From contig CAZMPN010000010.1 in assembly GCA_964568395.1 (NCBI GenBank), positions 1 through 62,834 of the forward strand: DNA of 62,834 bases, in the 5' to 3' direction. This document shows, piece by piece, positions 26,706 to 35,756 of the stretch. The translations under genes were made by a program, and so were the position numbers. Source of the DNA: UBA6016 sp964568395. GTDB taxonomy: Bacteria > Campylobacterota > Campylobacteria > Campylobacterales > UBA6016. The notes beneath the pieces were generated by a model that was not told the origin of the DNA, made no database searches, and saw nothing but the letters and a program-made list of their open reading frames with translations. The number at the start of each line of letters is the position of its first letter. Position 1 is the stretch's first letter.

Positions 26706-28262
26706 ATGAACAAAATCATAAAAATATTTGACACGACGCTAAGAGACGGGGAACAAAGTCCCGGCGCGTCAATGAATACGGACGAGAAAATCAAGATAGC
26801 CTTACAGCTTCAAAAACTCGGCGCAGACATCATAGAGGCGGGGTTCGCCAAAGCCAGTCCCGGCGATTTCGAAGCCATACAAAAAATCGCTTCCGTTATA
26901 GACAAAAGCACGGTTTGCTCGCTAGCCAGAGCCGTAGACGCCGACATAAAAGATGCCGGAGAGGCCATAAAAGCGGCAAAAAACAGAAGGATACATACGT
27001 TTATCGCGACAAGTCCGATACATATGGAGTACAAACTCAAAATGGCTCCGGACGAGGTAGTCAAAAGGGCGGTACACGCCGTAGAGTATGCAAAGACGTT
27101 CGTAGACGACGTGGAGTTTAGCTGCGAAGACGCGACCAGGAGCGATCTAGGATTTTTAAAGGAGATAGTCGCGGCGGTAGTGGAAGCCGGAGCAAAAACT
27201 ATAAATCTTCCGGATACGGTAGGCTATACGGTTCCAAACGAATATTTCCGCATAGTGAGCGAAATTAATAAAATCACCGAGGGCAAGGCTATCATATCCG
27301 TACACTGCCACAACGACCTAGGCCTTGCGGTGGCGAACTCTTTGGCGGCCATAGAAGCCGGCGCCGGGCAGGTGGAGTGCACGATAAACGGCCTAGGAGA
27401 GAGAGCGGGGAATGCGGCGCTAGAAGAGATCGTAATGGCCCTAAAAACCAGAAAGGACATATACGGCGGCTATGAAACCGGCATCAATACAAAAGAGATC
27501 TACCCCGCCAGCCGTATGGTGGCGACGATTACCGGCATCTGGCCTCAACCGAACAAAGCGATAGTAGGCAAAAACGCTTTTGCTCACGAGAGCGGCATAC
27601 ACCAAGACGGCGTACTAAAACACAAATCTACGTATGAAATCATCAGCGCCTCCGACATAGGCGTAGAGACAAACGCGATAGTGCTCGGCAAACATTCGGG
27701 CAGGGCCGCCTTCAAGGATAAAGCCAAAGAGCTTGGATTCGACCTGGCGCAAGACGAGCTAGACAGGGCGATAGAGCTCTTCAAAATCATCTCGGACAAG
27801 AAAAAGGAGATGTTTGACGACGATATACGCATGATTATCGCAGACGTTACAAGCCATATACCGAAAGTGTTTGAGCTTGCGCATCTGCAGATAGCCGACT
27901 CTCAAGGCGGGCTTGCCGCGGCGGCGGCTACGCTAAAGACAAAAGATGGCGAAAAAACGGACGCGGCGGTAGGAGACGGCACCATAGACGCCGTATTCAA
28001 GGTAATAGACAGGCTAACGGGCGTATCCGGACAGCTAATGGATTATAAGGTAGAGGCGGTAAGCAAAGGCAAAGACGCTCTGGCGAACGTAATCGTAAAA
28101 GTAGCTTTCCAAAACGATACGCCTGCGGTTCTAGGCCATGGACTAGACATAGACACGATGACGGCGAGCGCAAAAGCATACATCAATTCGCTAAATTCAT
28201 ATCTATCGATGAAAGATAGCCTCAAAAAGATAGACTGCAAAGACGATATCTGCGGAGTATAA
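26706..28262 (+). CDS. leuA: 2-isopropylmalate synthase
   Basis: This 518-residue enzyme condenses acetyl-CoA with 2-oxoisovalerate in leucine synthesis. It has TTLRDGEQSPG (11-20), the metal-binding HCH (200-202) in ISVHCHNDLG, and INGLGERAGNAALEE, plus the C-terminal leucine-sensing domain from about 380. It is a full-length class I form. It closes the forward operon and is followed by an inverted-repeat terminator before the convergent pflB-like gene. Confidence 0.96.
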   Translation: MNKIIKIFDTTLRDGEQSPGASMNTDEKIKIALQLQKLGADIIEAGFAKASPGDFEAIQKIASVIDKSTVCSLARAVDADIKDAGEAIKAAKNRRIHTFIATSPIHMEYKLKMAPDEVVKRAVHAVEYAKTFVDDVEFSCEDATRSDLGFLKEIVAAVVEAGAKTINLPDTVGYTVPNEYFRIVSEINKITEGKAIISVHCHNDLGLAVANSLAAIEAGAGQVECTINGLGERAGNAALEEIVMALKTRKDIYGGYETGINTKEIYPASRMVATITGIWPQPNKAIVGKNAFAHESGIHQDGVLKHKSTYEIISASDIGVETNAIVLGKHSGRAAFKDKAKELGFDLAQDELDRAIELFKIISDKKKEMFDDDIRMIIADVTSHIPKVFELAHLQIADSQGGLAAAAATLKTKDGEKTDAAVGDGTIDAVFKVIDRLTGVSGQLMDYKVEAVSKGKDALANVIVKVAFQNDTPAVLGHGLDIDTMTASAKAYINSLNSYLSMKDSLKKIDCKDDICGV

Positions 28263-28272
28263 GGCGCTTAGC

Positions 28273-28301
28273 TGCTTGAATGGACTTTGTTCATTCAAGC
28301 A
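28273..28301. terminator. Terminator-like inverted repeat between leuA and pflB
   Basis: TGCTTGAATG (28273-28282) and CATTCAAGCA (28292-28301) form a perfect 10-bp stem with a 9-nt loop, filling the 41-bp convergent gap. Neither strand has a long T tract, so it may be an intrinsic terminator of modest strength serving both genes, or an mRNA 3' stabiliser. Confidence 0.7.
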
Positions 28302-28303
28302 TA

Positions 28304-30601
28304 CTATTTGATATCAAAATCGAAAAACTCCGACTCAAACATTCCTTTGATATTTTTAAACTGCGTAGAGGACTGGTTAAGATTTGCGGCCTCTAGATAC
28401 AAAAGCCCCAATGCATAGACGCTCTCGACATTTGTCGGATCGTACATTTTTGCAAGCTCGAAAAACGATATCGCGCTAGGACTTCTACCTGACGCTATCG
28501 ATGAAGCGCCGGCCATAAAAAGCGTATTCGCGTTTACGTAGTCTATGTCGAAAATGACTTTCGCATACGCATCGTTCGCCTCTTTGAACATCTTTAGATA
28601 CATGAGCGTCGTAGCGTATCCCTTGAGCAGCTGGGCCCTATCGTTGTTTTCTATCTTCAGCCTTCGCTCGTAAGCCTCCTTGGCTCTCATCAAAAGCCCT
28701 GAAACCCTATGCAATGAGACGTACATATCCTTGGCGATATCTGGGCCGTAGAATATGCTATTGATATCATATTGGCTTTTATTTAGATACTCCTGCGTCT
28801 CTCTCGCAAAAAATTTCACGTTTTCGCCGGAGTTTTTGACAAACAGATAAAGCCCGGCGGCCACCATATCTCTAGGCAGCATCTCTTGAAGCGCTTTTGC
28901 GTTGGTTATGGCGCTGTTTCTCTTGTCAAGCTTTGCGGAAATCAGTGTGCCTATGGCAAGGGACATCGCATTTTTTTTGGGCGAGTTGTTTAGCCAATCT
29001 ATGGAGGCTACGGCGTTATCAAGGGCAAACGAGAACATAGCGGCGTATTCGGCCTTGTTTGAAAAGTTCGACGACCCGAACAAGTCGGCCTCCAGCGACT
29101 CCCTAATCCTATCGTACGGCGTACCCATGATTTTGGACGTTATAATCGCGAATATTCCCGCTTCGTAGTTTTTCGGGTCGAAGTTATAGGCTTTTACGAA
29201 ATATCTATTAGCCTCCTTGAAGTCTCCGCTCTGCGCGTAAGTAAGCCCTAGATTATAGAGGAGAACGGCGTGCGTCGGAAATTTCGGCTCCAGAGATTTA
29301 AATACCTTGTTCGCCAGATATACCCTGCCGGAGAGCCCGTAGTCTATTCCTCTTATCATATCGGCGTTAATCCTAGACTGCTTCGCCGCATTTTCAAGAT
29401 ATGCGGCTCCCGCCCTTATATCGTCCACCATCAGCCCGGCTTCGCCTTTTTTGATTGACGAAACCGTTTTATTGGGATTAAAGATTTTGTACGGCGCATA
29501 GTAGAATATCACGGAAGCCGCGTTTTTCGGATTTAATAAAAACTCGTTTAGCAGCTTCTCTTGAATCTTGTCGCTCTCGAAAGCCTTCTCTTTTAGCGAT
29601 ATTTTTATGTCGAATACGCCTGCGGCATCTTTTTCGGATATCAGCATCCCCTCTTTTAGCATAGCCGCGGCTTGGGTCGGCATCTTGGCCTTCAAATACA
29701 CGAGCACTTCCGCCATAACGGCTTTTAGCTTCTTATCCTCATACTTTCTGGCGGCCTCAAAAGCATCTATCGCCTCTTTATATCTCGCATCCCTGGCCTC
29801 CAAAAATCCTATCGCCAGATAGTCCTTATTCTTCTCTTTTTTGAGAATTTCAAGCATGTCGCTGCCGTCGTCAAACAGCAGATACGCTCTTTTTGCTATT
29901 TCGTTCGATTCGTTTTTGAAAAACTTTCCCGTCGGCGCGCTCACGGCGGAGAGCGCCTCATAGTAGTTGCCGTCATAATAGTTGATTAGCGAATAGTAGT
30001 AAGAGTAAAGGGGGGAGGCTACATATTTTGGCAGCGAAGCCCTCGCTAACGCTATATACTCCCTTGCGCTCTTTTTGTCGCCCAGCTTCAACATACAAAC
30101 GGCCGAGTTTATAGCGCTAGGAAGCTCATTGTCTGAGTTTTGTATGGAGTTTTTGAAGTATTCCAGGGCGCCCCTATAGTCGCCCTCGCCCATTTTCGCG
30201 ACGCCTAGATTGTAGTTTGATACGCTCTCCGAGTATATGGATATCTCGCCGAAAAGCTTGAGGGCGCTCTCTTTGTCGCCGCTCTCATATAGCGCTTTTG
30301 CCTTCTCTATGAGCCTCTCCAGTTCCGGACCGCTTATTTTCGGCTTTTTGCCGGGTTTTATCTCAGGGGCTTCCGAGGCGTTTACCTCTACCGGCTTATT
30401 GCCTGACTTCGTTAAAAAAAAGATGGCCGTCGCGATGCCGAGTATCGCAAACAGAAGTATCGGAAAGCCAAAAAGGAGCATCTTTCGAAGATTGCCCTTG
30501 TCGCCCTCTCCTTCTTCTGCGGCGGCAGTCTCGGAGTCGGGCAAAGAAACAGGACTTTCTCCTTCGTCCTCTTCGACTATTACCACCTCTTCATCGGCCA
30601 C
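28304..30601 (-). CDS. pflB: TPR-rich periplasmic flagellar stator-scaffold protein, PflB-like
   Basis: This 765-residue protein has an acidic cytoplasmic tail (1-40), one membrane segment (about 42-66), and a large periplasmic region of TPR-like helical pairs (for example SNYNLGVAKMGEGDYRGALEYF near 130 and LLYNLGLTYAQSGDFKEANRYF near 445). In Campylobacter the gene after serS is pflB (Cj0390 as I recall), needed for the wide stator ring of the high-torque flagellar motor. Gene order trpS-serS-this supports that. The long TPR region alone would fit other roles, so the name rests on synteny and topology. It lies 13 bp downstream of serS. Confidence 0.75.
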   Translation of the reverse strand: MADEEVVIVEEDEGESPVSLPDSETAAAEEGEGDKGNLRKMLLFGFPILLFAILGIATAIFFLTKSGNKPVEVNASEAPEIKPGKKPKISGPELERLIEKAKALYESGDKESALKLFGEISIYSESVSNYNLGVAKMGEGDYRGALEYFKNSIQNSDNELPSAINSAVCMLKLGDKKSAREYIALARASLPKYVASPLYSYYYSLINYYDGNYYEALSAVSAPTGKFFKNESNEIAKRAYLLFDDGSDMLEILKKEKNKDYLAIGFLEARDARYKEAIDAFEAARKYEDKKLKAVMAEVLVYLKAKMPTQAAAMLKEGMLISEKDAAGVFDIKISLKEKAFESDKIQEKLLNEFLLNPKNAASVIFYYAPYKIFNPNKTVSSIKKGEAGLMVDDIRAGAAYLENAAKQSRINADMIRGIDYGLSGRVYLANKVFKSLEPKFPTHAVLLYNLGLTYAQSGDFKEANRYFVKAYNFDPKNYEAGIFAIITSKIMGTPYDRIRESLEADLFGSSNFSNKAEYAAMFSFALDNAVASIDWLNNSPKKNAMSLAIGTLISAKLDKRNSAITNAKALQEMLPRDMVAAGLYLFVKNSGENVKFFARETQEYLNKSQYDINSIFYGPDIAKDMYVSLHRVSGLLMRAKEAYERRLKIENNDRAQLLKGYATTLMYLKMFKEANDAYAKVIFDIDYVNANTLFMAGASSIASGRSPSAISFFELAKMYDPTNVESVYALGLLYLEAANLNQSSTQFKNIKGMFESEFFDFDIK

Positions 30602-30614
30602 TTTTTATACCTCC

Positions 30615-31868
30615 TTACAGGTATTTTTTTAGCGCATGCGGAATTTCAATGCTTCCGTCGGCTTTTTGATAGTTTTCCATGATGGCGACAAGCGTCCTGC
30701 CGACAGCCAAGGACGAGCCGTTTAGTGTATGGACCAGCCTATTCGCCTTTCCGTCCTTATATCTTATTTTGGCGCGTCTAGCCTGAAAGTCGCCGCAGTT
30801 TGACACGGAGCTTATCTCCCTGTATTTATTTTGGGAAGGTATCCACACCTCGATATCTATCGTTTTTGCCGCCGAAAAGCCCATATCTCCGGAGCAAAGC
30901 GCCATCAGCCTATGGGCCAGGCCAAGCTCGGTTAGCATATCCGACGCGCAAGCGACCATCTCATCCAGCATCACCATGCTCTCTTCCGGTTTTGTTATCG
31001 CTACAAGCTCCACCTTGTGAAACTGATGCTGTCTTATTATCCCTCTCGTATCGCGCCCGGCGCTTCCGGCTTCTTTTCTAAAGCACGGCGTATGAGCCGT
31101 CATCTTGATAGGCAGACTATCAGCCGAGACTATCTCGTCGTAATATAGATTTGTAAGCGGAACCTCGGCAGTCGGGATCAGATAAAATGCCCTCTCCTCT
31201 TCGCTTTCAAGCCTAAATAGATCGTCTTCGAATTTCGGAAGCTGTCCCGTTCCCTGCATAGTGTCCGCATTCACGATAAAAGGCACGCTATAAAGCTCGA
31301 AACCGCGAGAAGCGTTAAAGTCGATCATAAAATTGATGAGCGCCCTCTCCAGCTTTGCCGCCTCGGATTTAAGCACCACAAAACGGCTTTTTGAGATCTT
31401 CGCCGCCCTTTCAAAGTCCATCCATCCCAGAGCTTCGCCTAGCTCTACGTGGTCTTTTGGTTCAAAGTCGAAAGTTTTCGGCTCCAGCACTGTTTTTACG
31501 AGCACGTTATCCTCTTCGTCGGCGCCTTGCGGCACACTATCGTCCGGAGGATTTGGAATCGTCAACGCCAAAGCGCTCAGCTTCTCTTCAAGCTCCCTAG
31601 TTCTTGCTTCGTATTCTGATGCTTCCTGTTTTAGTTTATCAAGCTCCGCCTTGAGGGCGTCGATGTCCTTCCCCTCTTTTTTATACTGCCCGAAAAGCCT
31701 GCTTTTCTCGTTTTGCAGAGCCAGACACTCTTCCATCTTCTTCCTGGTTTCTTTTGTATCAAAAGCGAGTTCCCTAAGAGAGTTCAACAGCTCCCTATCC
31801 AGGTTCCTCTTTGACAATTTCGCCGCAACCTCGTCAAAACTATTTTGCAAAAGCCTTACGTCCAACAT
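30615..31868 (-). CDS. serS: Seryl-tRNA synthetase
   Basis: This 417-residue class II synthetase has the N-terminal tRNA-binding coiled coil (about 27-105, rich in E, K and L), motif 2 in PCFRKEAGSAGRDTRGIIR, and motif 3 in NGSSLAVGRTLVAIMENYQ. It charges tRNA-Ser and tRNA-Sec. Length is normal. It is preceded by a small protein gene with only 3 bp between. Confidence 0.97.
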   Translation of the reverse strand: MLDVRLLQNSFDEVAAKLSKRNLDRELLNSLRELAFDTKETRKKMEECLALQNEKSRLFGQYKKEGKDIDALKAELDKLKQEASEYEARTRELEEKLSALALTIPNPPDDSVPQGADEEDNVLVKTVLEPKTFDFEPKDHVELGEALGWMDFERAAKISKSRFVVLKSEAAKLERALINFMIDFNASRGFELYSVPFIVNADTMQGTGQLPKFEDDLFRLESEEERAFYLIPTAEVPLTNLYYDEIVSADSLPIKMTAHTPCFRKEAGSAGRDTRGIIRQHQFHKVELVAITKPEESMVMLDEMVACASDMLTELGLAHRLMALCSGDMGFSAAKTIDIEVWIPSQNKYREISSVSNCGDFQARRAKIRYKDGKANRLVHTLNGSSLAVGRTLVAIMENYQKADGSIEIPHALKKYL

Positions 31869-31871
31869 CTT

Positions 31872-32078
31872 CTATTTTTCCTCGTCTTCAACTATTCTTA
31901 TCGTTTTATCTTCTTCGATTATCTTAAATTTATGCTTGCCGCAAAATTTTTTGTTCATCACGTCAAGCATCTCGTCCGCTTTTTTTATGGCCTCTTTTTT
32001 GGTTTTGAAAGATAGGCCGGAATGCAGCTTCTCCCTCGTAAAACAGCCGCATCTCTTTTCAACCTCCAAAGTAACCAC
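31872..32078 (-). CDS. Small Cys-containing protein of unknown function
   Basis: This 68-residue protein lies between trpS (1-bp overlap) and serS (3-bp gap), so it is clearly part of the operon. It has C10-G-C12 near the start and C46-G-K-H49 later, four possible metal ligands, around a basic helix (KTKKEAIKKADEMLDVMNKK), and an acidic tail. A small zinc-binding or RNA-associated protein is possible but I do not recognise a named family. The start MVTLEVEKRCGCF is supported by the overlap with trpS. Confidence 0.7.
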   Translation of the reverse strand: MVTLEVEKRCGCFTREKLHSGLSFKTKKEAIKKADEMLDVMNKKFCGKHKFKIIEEDKTIRIVEDEEK

Positions 32079-33040
32079 TATAGGATACCGACCGCTTCTC
32101 TTACTTTTTCTATAATAGGGGCCGCCTTGCTTCTGGCTTTATCGGCGCCGCTTTTTAGAATATCCCTCACTTCGTCCTTATGCGAGAGGTAGTACTCCCT
32201 TTTTTCACGGTACGGCTCGAAGTAGCCCCATATCTTCTCTTTCAACTCACCCTTGAATATTCCGTATCCCTCTCCGCCCTTTTCGTATCTGGCTTTGAGG
32301 CTCGCAAGCTCGTCCTTGCCATAAAAAAGCCTAGATATGGCGAATACGTTGCACTTCTCGGCGTCTTTTGGCTCCTCCACCGGAGTCGAGTCCGTGACTA
32401 TGGAGTTTACCCTCTTTTTGAGAGCTTTTTCGTCCAGGAATATCTCTATCGTATTCTGATAGCTTTTGCTCATCTTTTGTCCGTCAAGCCCGGGGACTAC
32501 GGCTACGTCTTCGTCTATACTGGCTTCCGGCATTTTGAATATCTCGCCGTACTGATTGTTGAACTTCTGGGCTATATCCCTCGTCATTTCAAGATGCTGG
32601 ATCTGATCTTTTCCGACAGGCACCACGTCGGCGTTAAACAGCAAAATATCGGCAGCCATCAACACTGGATAGCTGAAAAGCCCGTGGTTCGCGGCTATGC
32701 CTCTAGCCGTCTTGTCCTTGAAGCTATGCGCGCGCTCCAAAAGTCCCATAGGGGTAAAGTTCGAGAGTATCCAGTAAAGTTCAAGCACCTCCGGAAGATC
32801 GGACTGCACCCAAAATATCGACTTGTTCGGGTCTATCCCCAAAGAGAGCATATTTATGGCGGCATTCATCGTGTTTTCACGAAGAGCCTTGCCGTCCGAG
32901 AGGGACGTCATAGCGTGGTAGTTTACGATAAAGGCGTAAAGTTCGCCGTTTTCTTGGTTTTCGACCATCCTTTTTATCATTCCGAAATAGTTGCCTATAT
33001 GGAGTTCGCCGGACGGCTGGATGCCTGAGAGTATCTTCAT
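32078..33040 (-). CDS. trpS: Tryptophanyl-tRNA synthetase
   Basis: This 320-residue class I synthetase has HIGN (14-17) and KMSKS (189-193) signature motifs and the family-typical GKDQIQHLEMTRDIA. It charges tRNA-Trp. It is the first gene of the reverse run trpS, small protein, serS, pflB. Its promoter lies in the 106-bp divergent gap, where TATAAT is seen on the reverse strand at 33082-33077. Confidence 0.97.
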   Translation of the reverse strand: MKILSGIQPSGELHIGNYFGMIKRMVENQENGELYAFIVNYHAMTSLSDGKALRENTMNAAINMLSLGIDPNKSIFWVQSDLPEVLELYWILSNFTPMGLLERAHSFKDKTARGIAANHGLFSYPVLMAADILLFNADVVPVGKDQIQHLEMTRDIAQKFNNQYGEIFKMPEASIDEDVAVVPGLDGQKMSKSYQNTIEIFLDEKALKKRVNSIVTDSTPVEEPKDAEKCNVFAISRLFYGKDELASLKARYEKGGEGYGIFKGELKEKIWGYFEPYREKREYYLSHKDEVRDILKSGADKARSKAAPIIEKVREAVGIL

Positions 33041-33076
33041 TATCTATCCCGAAAAATCTTTTTAATTTTTGCTTAA

Positions 33077-33085
33077 ATTATATAA
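33077..33085. promoter_or_regulatory. Shared divergent -10 region of trpS and the small secreted protein
   Basis: The palindrome TTATATAA (33078-33085) gives a reverse -10 box TATAAT (33082-33077) about 37 bp before the trpS start, and a forward TATATAAC-like -10 about 60 bp before the secreted protein. The rest of the gap is AT-rich with no further motif that I recognise. Confidence 0.45.
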
Positions 33086-33146
33086 CGGAGCAGATAAAAC
33101 GGGGGTTAGAGGGGATATAATAACCAAAATATTGAGGGGCGAAATC

Positions 33147-33500
33147 ATGAAAAGGTCCGTACTGTTTTTTCTTTTGGCGGGAAGCTTGTTTGGCGGGGTA
33201 TTTGACGGCGTATATTCGACAAAAAAGGGGGATATAAGAATCAGGCAAAATGAGGCTTATGTAGATTTCATACTTCTTGCGTCTGGCGGCGGCTCTATGT
33301 CGTCAGCATGCGATATCTCCGGACGGGCCGTGCTGCAATCGCAAACCGTAGCCATATTCCAGACAGCTTCGGATACGGGCGGATGCGTAGCAATGCTGGA
33401 TTTTTCAAATATTGGAAGCGTGACGCTAAAGTCTAGGGGTTGCCAGATGTTTTGTACCGATAGGTCGAGTTTTGACGGGGAGTATAAAAGGACGAAGTAA
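33147..33500 (+). CDS. Small secreted protein of unknown function
   Basis: I place the start at ATG 33147, preceded by GAGGGG with 7 nt spacing; the frame is open further upstream but without a signal sequence. The 117-residue product has a signal peptide (KRSVLFFLLAGSLFGGVFDG) and a mature part with four Cys (in MSSACDIS, GGCVAML, RGCQMFC) likely forming two disulfides in the periplasm. It starts with the DGVYSTKKGDIRIRQNEAYVDF pattern of a small beta protein. It is a single-gene forward unit between trpS and groEL. No family recognised. Confidence 0.7.
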   Translation: MKRSVLFFLLAGSLFGGVFDGVYSTKKGDIRIRQNEAYVDFILLASGGGSMSSACDISGRAVLQSQTVAIFQTASDTGGCVAMLDFSNIGSVTLKSRGCQMFCTDRSSFDGEYKRTK

Positions 33501-33527
33501 AATCCGAAAGGCAAGGCGCCTTTCGGA
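33499..33527 (-). terminator. Intrinsic terminator, also after the secreted-protein gene
   Basis: TCCGAAAGGC (33503-33512) and GCCTTTCGGA (33518-33527) form a perfect 10-bp stem with a 5-nt loop. Read on the reverse strand it is followed by TTTT (33502-33499), as in an intrinsic terminator for groESL. On the forward strand it directly follows the small secreted gene but lacks a T tract. Confidence 0.72.
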
Positions 33528-33624
33528 AAAATAATATATCGAGAGCAGCTAGCTGCGAGAGCGCTCGCTTTGAAGACCTAATTTTGGGCTTTGCTCAAAA
33601 TTTGAGAATTGAATCGGGATGGTA
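33528..33624. other. Hairpin-rich intergenic stretch downstream of groEL
   Basis: Between the terminator and the groEL stop are three more self-complementary stretches: GCAGCTAGCTGC (near 33545), GCGAG-AGCG-CTCGC (near 33556), and ATTTTGGGC-TTT-GCTCAAAAT (near 33581, one wobble pair). I see no ORF. The transcript of groEL would run through all of them. Confidence 0.5.
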
Positions 33625-35262
33625 TTAGTACATATCCCCCATACCGCCCATTCCGCCGCCCGGCATCGCAGGCATCGCAGGTTTGTCTTCTTTGATTTCA
33701 GAGATTGTAGCCTCCGTAGTTAGAAGCAGGCTAGATACCGATACCGCATTTTGCAGAGCGACTCTCACCACTTTCACAGGGTCGATGATACCGGCGGAAA
33801 ACATATCCACATATTCGCCGGAAGCCGCGTTGAAGCCGGTGTTCGCGTCTTTTGAAGTCTCGACGGCATTTACTACTACGCCTCCGTCAAATCCTGCATT
33901 TTCAGCGATTTGTTTGATTGGAGCCTTGATAGCTTTCATGATGATGTCAGCGCCAAGTTTTTCATCTCCGCTTAGCTCTACTTTTGCAGCAGCCGCAGCT
34001 CTGATAAGGGCGCTACCGCCGCCTATTACGATACCCTCTTCAACCGCCGCTTTTGTAGCGCTTAGAGCGTCGTCTACTCTATCTTTTTTCTCTTTCATTT
34101 CCATCTCTGTAGGAGCGCCAACTTTGATTACCGCGATACCGCCGCTCAGTTTCGCAAGTCTCTCTTGCAGTTTTTCTTTATCGTAGTCAGACGTCGTAGT
34201 CTCGATTTGGGCTTTTATTTGTTTGATTCTGCCTTCTACGTTAGCTTTTTCGCCTTTGCCGTCAACTATCGTAGTGTTGTCTTTGTCGATTATCACTTTT
34301 GACGCTTGGCCAAGAGTCGTCAGCTCGGCGTCTTCTATTTTTTGGCCAAGCTCTTCGCTGATTACTTGACCGCCCGTTAGGATTGCGATGTCTTCAAGCA
34401 TAGCTTTTCTTCTGTCGCCAAAGCCAGGAGCTTTAACCGCAGCGATATTTAGAACGCCTCTTAGTTTGTTCACGACAAGAGTCGCAAGGGCTTCACCCTC
34501 TACATCTTCGGCCACTATCACTAGAGGTCTGTTTGTTTTTACCACTTTTTCGAGGATAGGCAGAAGTTCTTTCATATTTCCTACTTTTTTCTCATAAAGA
34601 AGGATATATGGATTTTCGATTACCGCTTCCATCTTGTCAGGGTTTGTCACAAAGTACGGAGATAGATAACCTCTGTCAAACTGCATACCCTCTACGACGT
34701 TTAGCTCATCCACGATTCCCTTAGCTTCCTCTACCGTAATTACGCCGTCTTTGCCCACTTTTTCCATGGCGTCTGCGATTAGGTTACCTACCGCTTCGTC
34801 TGAGTTTGCGGAGATTGTGGCTACTTGAGCCGTCTCTTTTTTGTCTTTTACCGATTTTGAGATTTTTTTGAGCTCATTTACGATTTCCGCAACCGCTTTG
34901 TCCATACCTCTTTTGATTGCGACAGGGTTTGCGCCGCTTGTTACATATCTTAGGCCCTCTTTGAAGATCGCATGGGCTAGTACGGTAGCGGTAGTAGTAC
35001 CGTCACCCGCCGCGTCCGCAGTTTTGTTCGCCACCTCTTTTACAAGTTGAGCGCCCATGTTTTCGATAGAGTCTTTTAGTTCAACCTCTTTTGCGACAGA
35101 CACGCCGTCTTTTGTGATGTGCGGAGCGCCGAAGCTTTTTTGGATAAGCACGTTTCGCCCCTTAGGCCCCATCGTCACTCTAACCGCATCGGCTAGTTTC
35201 GTTACGCCGCTATAAAGAGCGTTTCTTGCTGCGTCTGAATAAAAAATCTCTTTTGCTGCCAT
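33625..35262 (-). CDS. groEL: Chaperonin GroEL
   Basis: This 545-residue 60-kDa chaperonin folds proteins with ATP in the cytosol. It has MGPKGRNVLIQKSFG near 31, the ATP-site DGTTTATVLA near 87, and the Gly-Met-rich C-terminal tail ending MGGMGDMY. It is the second gene of the groESL operon, but 157 bp separate it from groES, longer than is usual for this operon. Confidence 0.99.
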   Translation of the reverse strand: MAAKEIFYSDAARNALYSGVTKLADAVRVTMGPKGRNVLIQKSFGAPHITKDGVSVAKEVELKDSIENMGAQLVKEVANKTADAAGDGTTTATVLAHAIFKEGLRYVTSGANPVAIKRGMDKAVAEIVNELKKISKSVKDKKETAQVATISANSDEAVGNLIADAMEKVGKDGVITVEEAKGIVDELNVVEGMQFDRGYLSPYFVTNPDKMEAVIENPYILLYEKKVGNMKELLPILEKVVKTNRPLVIVAEDVEGEALATLVVNKLRGVLNIAAVKAPGFGDRRKAMLEDIAILTGGQVISEELGQKIEDAELTTLGQASKVIIDKDNTTIVDGKGEKANVEGRIKQIKAQIETTTSDYDKEKLQERLAKLSGGIAVIKVGAPTEMEMKEKKDRVDDALSATKAAVEEGIVIGGGSALIRAAAAAKVELSGDEKLGADIIMKAIKAPIKQIAENAGFDGGVVVNAVETSKDANTGFNAASGEYVDMFSAGIIDPVKVVRVALQNAVSVSSLLLTTEATISEIKEDKPAMPAMPGGGMGGMGDMY

Positions 35263-35419
35263 CTTAAATTCCTTTTAAAATAAATTATATATACGCCAAA
35301 TCGAACAAGTCCGCTTTGACTACGCTGGCACTATGCCACATGAAGTGCAACGGAATTGCGCAGGCGCAAGCCGAGCACACAAGCTAGCTCCTGATAGGAG
35401 AAGAATAAATTTTGTATTT
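35263..35419 (-). other. Structured groES-groEL intergenic region
   Basis: No ORF is seen in this 157-bp gap. Written in the direction of transcription it holds three perfect small hairpins: CTCCT-ATC-AGGAG (about 35398-35386), TTGCGC-CT-GCGCAA, and TGGCA-TAG-TGCCA. They are followed by an AT-rich stretch and the AAAAGGAA ribosome-binding site of groEL. The arrangement could separate stability or expression of groES and groEL. Confidence 0.55.
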
Positions 35420-35686
35420 TTACATTACGCCAAGGATGTCGTCAACGCTCATAACAAGATACTCTTTGCCCTCAACGCTGATTTCAGTACCTGCGTATTT
35501 GCCGAAAAGTACGGTATCGCCCGCTTTTACTTCGCCTTTGTCTTCAACTTTTTTAGAAAGCGCGACGACTTTACCCATTTGCGGTTTTTCTTTTGCGCTA
35601 TCCGGAATTATGATTCCGCTTGCAGTTTTTGTAACCTCTTCGGTTCTCTCCACAAGGATTCTTTTGCCTAGCGGTTTGAAGTTCAT
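35420..35686 (-). CDS. groES: Co-chaperonin GroES
   Basis: This 88-residue cap of the GroEL ring begins MNFKPLGKRILVERTEE and has the mobile loop EVTKTASGIIIPDSAKEKP (about 17-35) and the conserved GDTVLFGKYAGTEI. It starts 43 bp downstream of the CIRCE operator, with AAAGGAG as ribosome-binding site. Confidence 0.98.
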   Translation of the reverse strand: MNFKPLGKRILVERTEEVTKTASGIIIPDSAKEKPQMGKVVALSKKVEDKGEVKAGDTVLFGKYAGTEISVEGKEYLVMSVDDILGVM

Positions 35687-35728
35687 TGTGACTCCTTTTA
35701 AATTTTTTAGTATTTAGATTACTTTGTT

Positions 35729-35755
35729 TTAGCACTCCAAAAACTAGAGTGCTAA
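35729..35755 (-). promoter_or_regulatory. CIRCE operator (HrcA site)
   Basis: TTAGCACTC (35729-35737), a 9-bp spacer and GAGTGCTAA (35747-35755) match the CIRCE consensus without a mismatch. CIRCE binds the HrcA repressor, so groESL is expected to be heat-inducible. The operator covers the predicted transcription start. An extra half site GAGTGCTA lies at 35794-35801, upstream of the -35 box. hrcA is not in the window. Confidence 0.97.
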
Positions 35756-35756
35756 A

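Noticed and set aside
35375..35390. AGCTAGCT shared by the two groEL-flanking gaps as a repeat family
   Set aside because: Only an 8-bp self-complementary word; too short to call a repeat.
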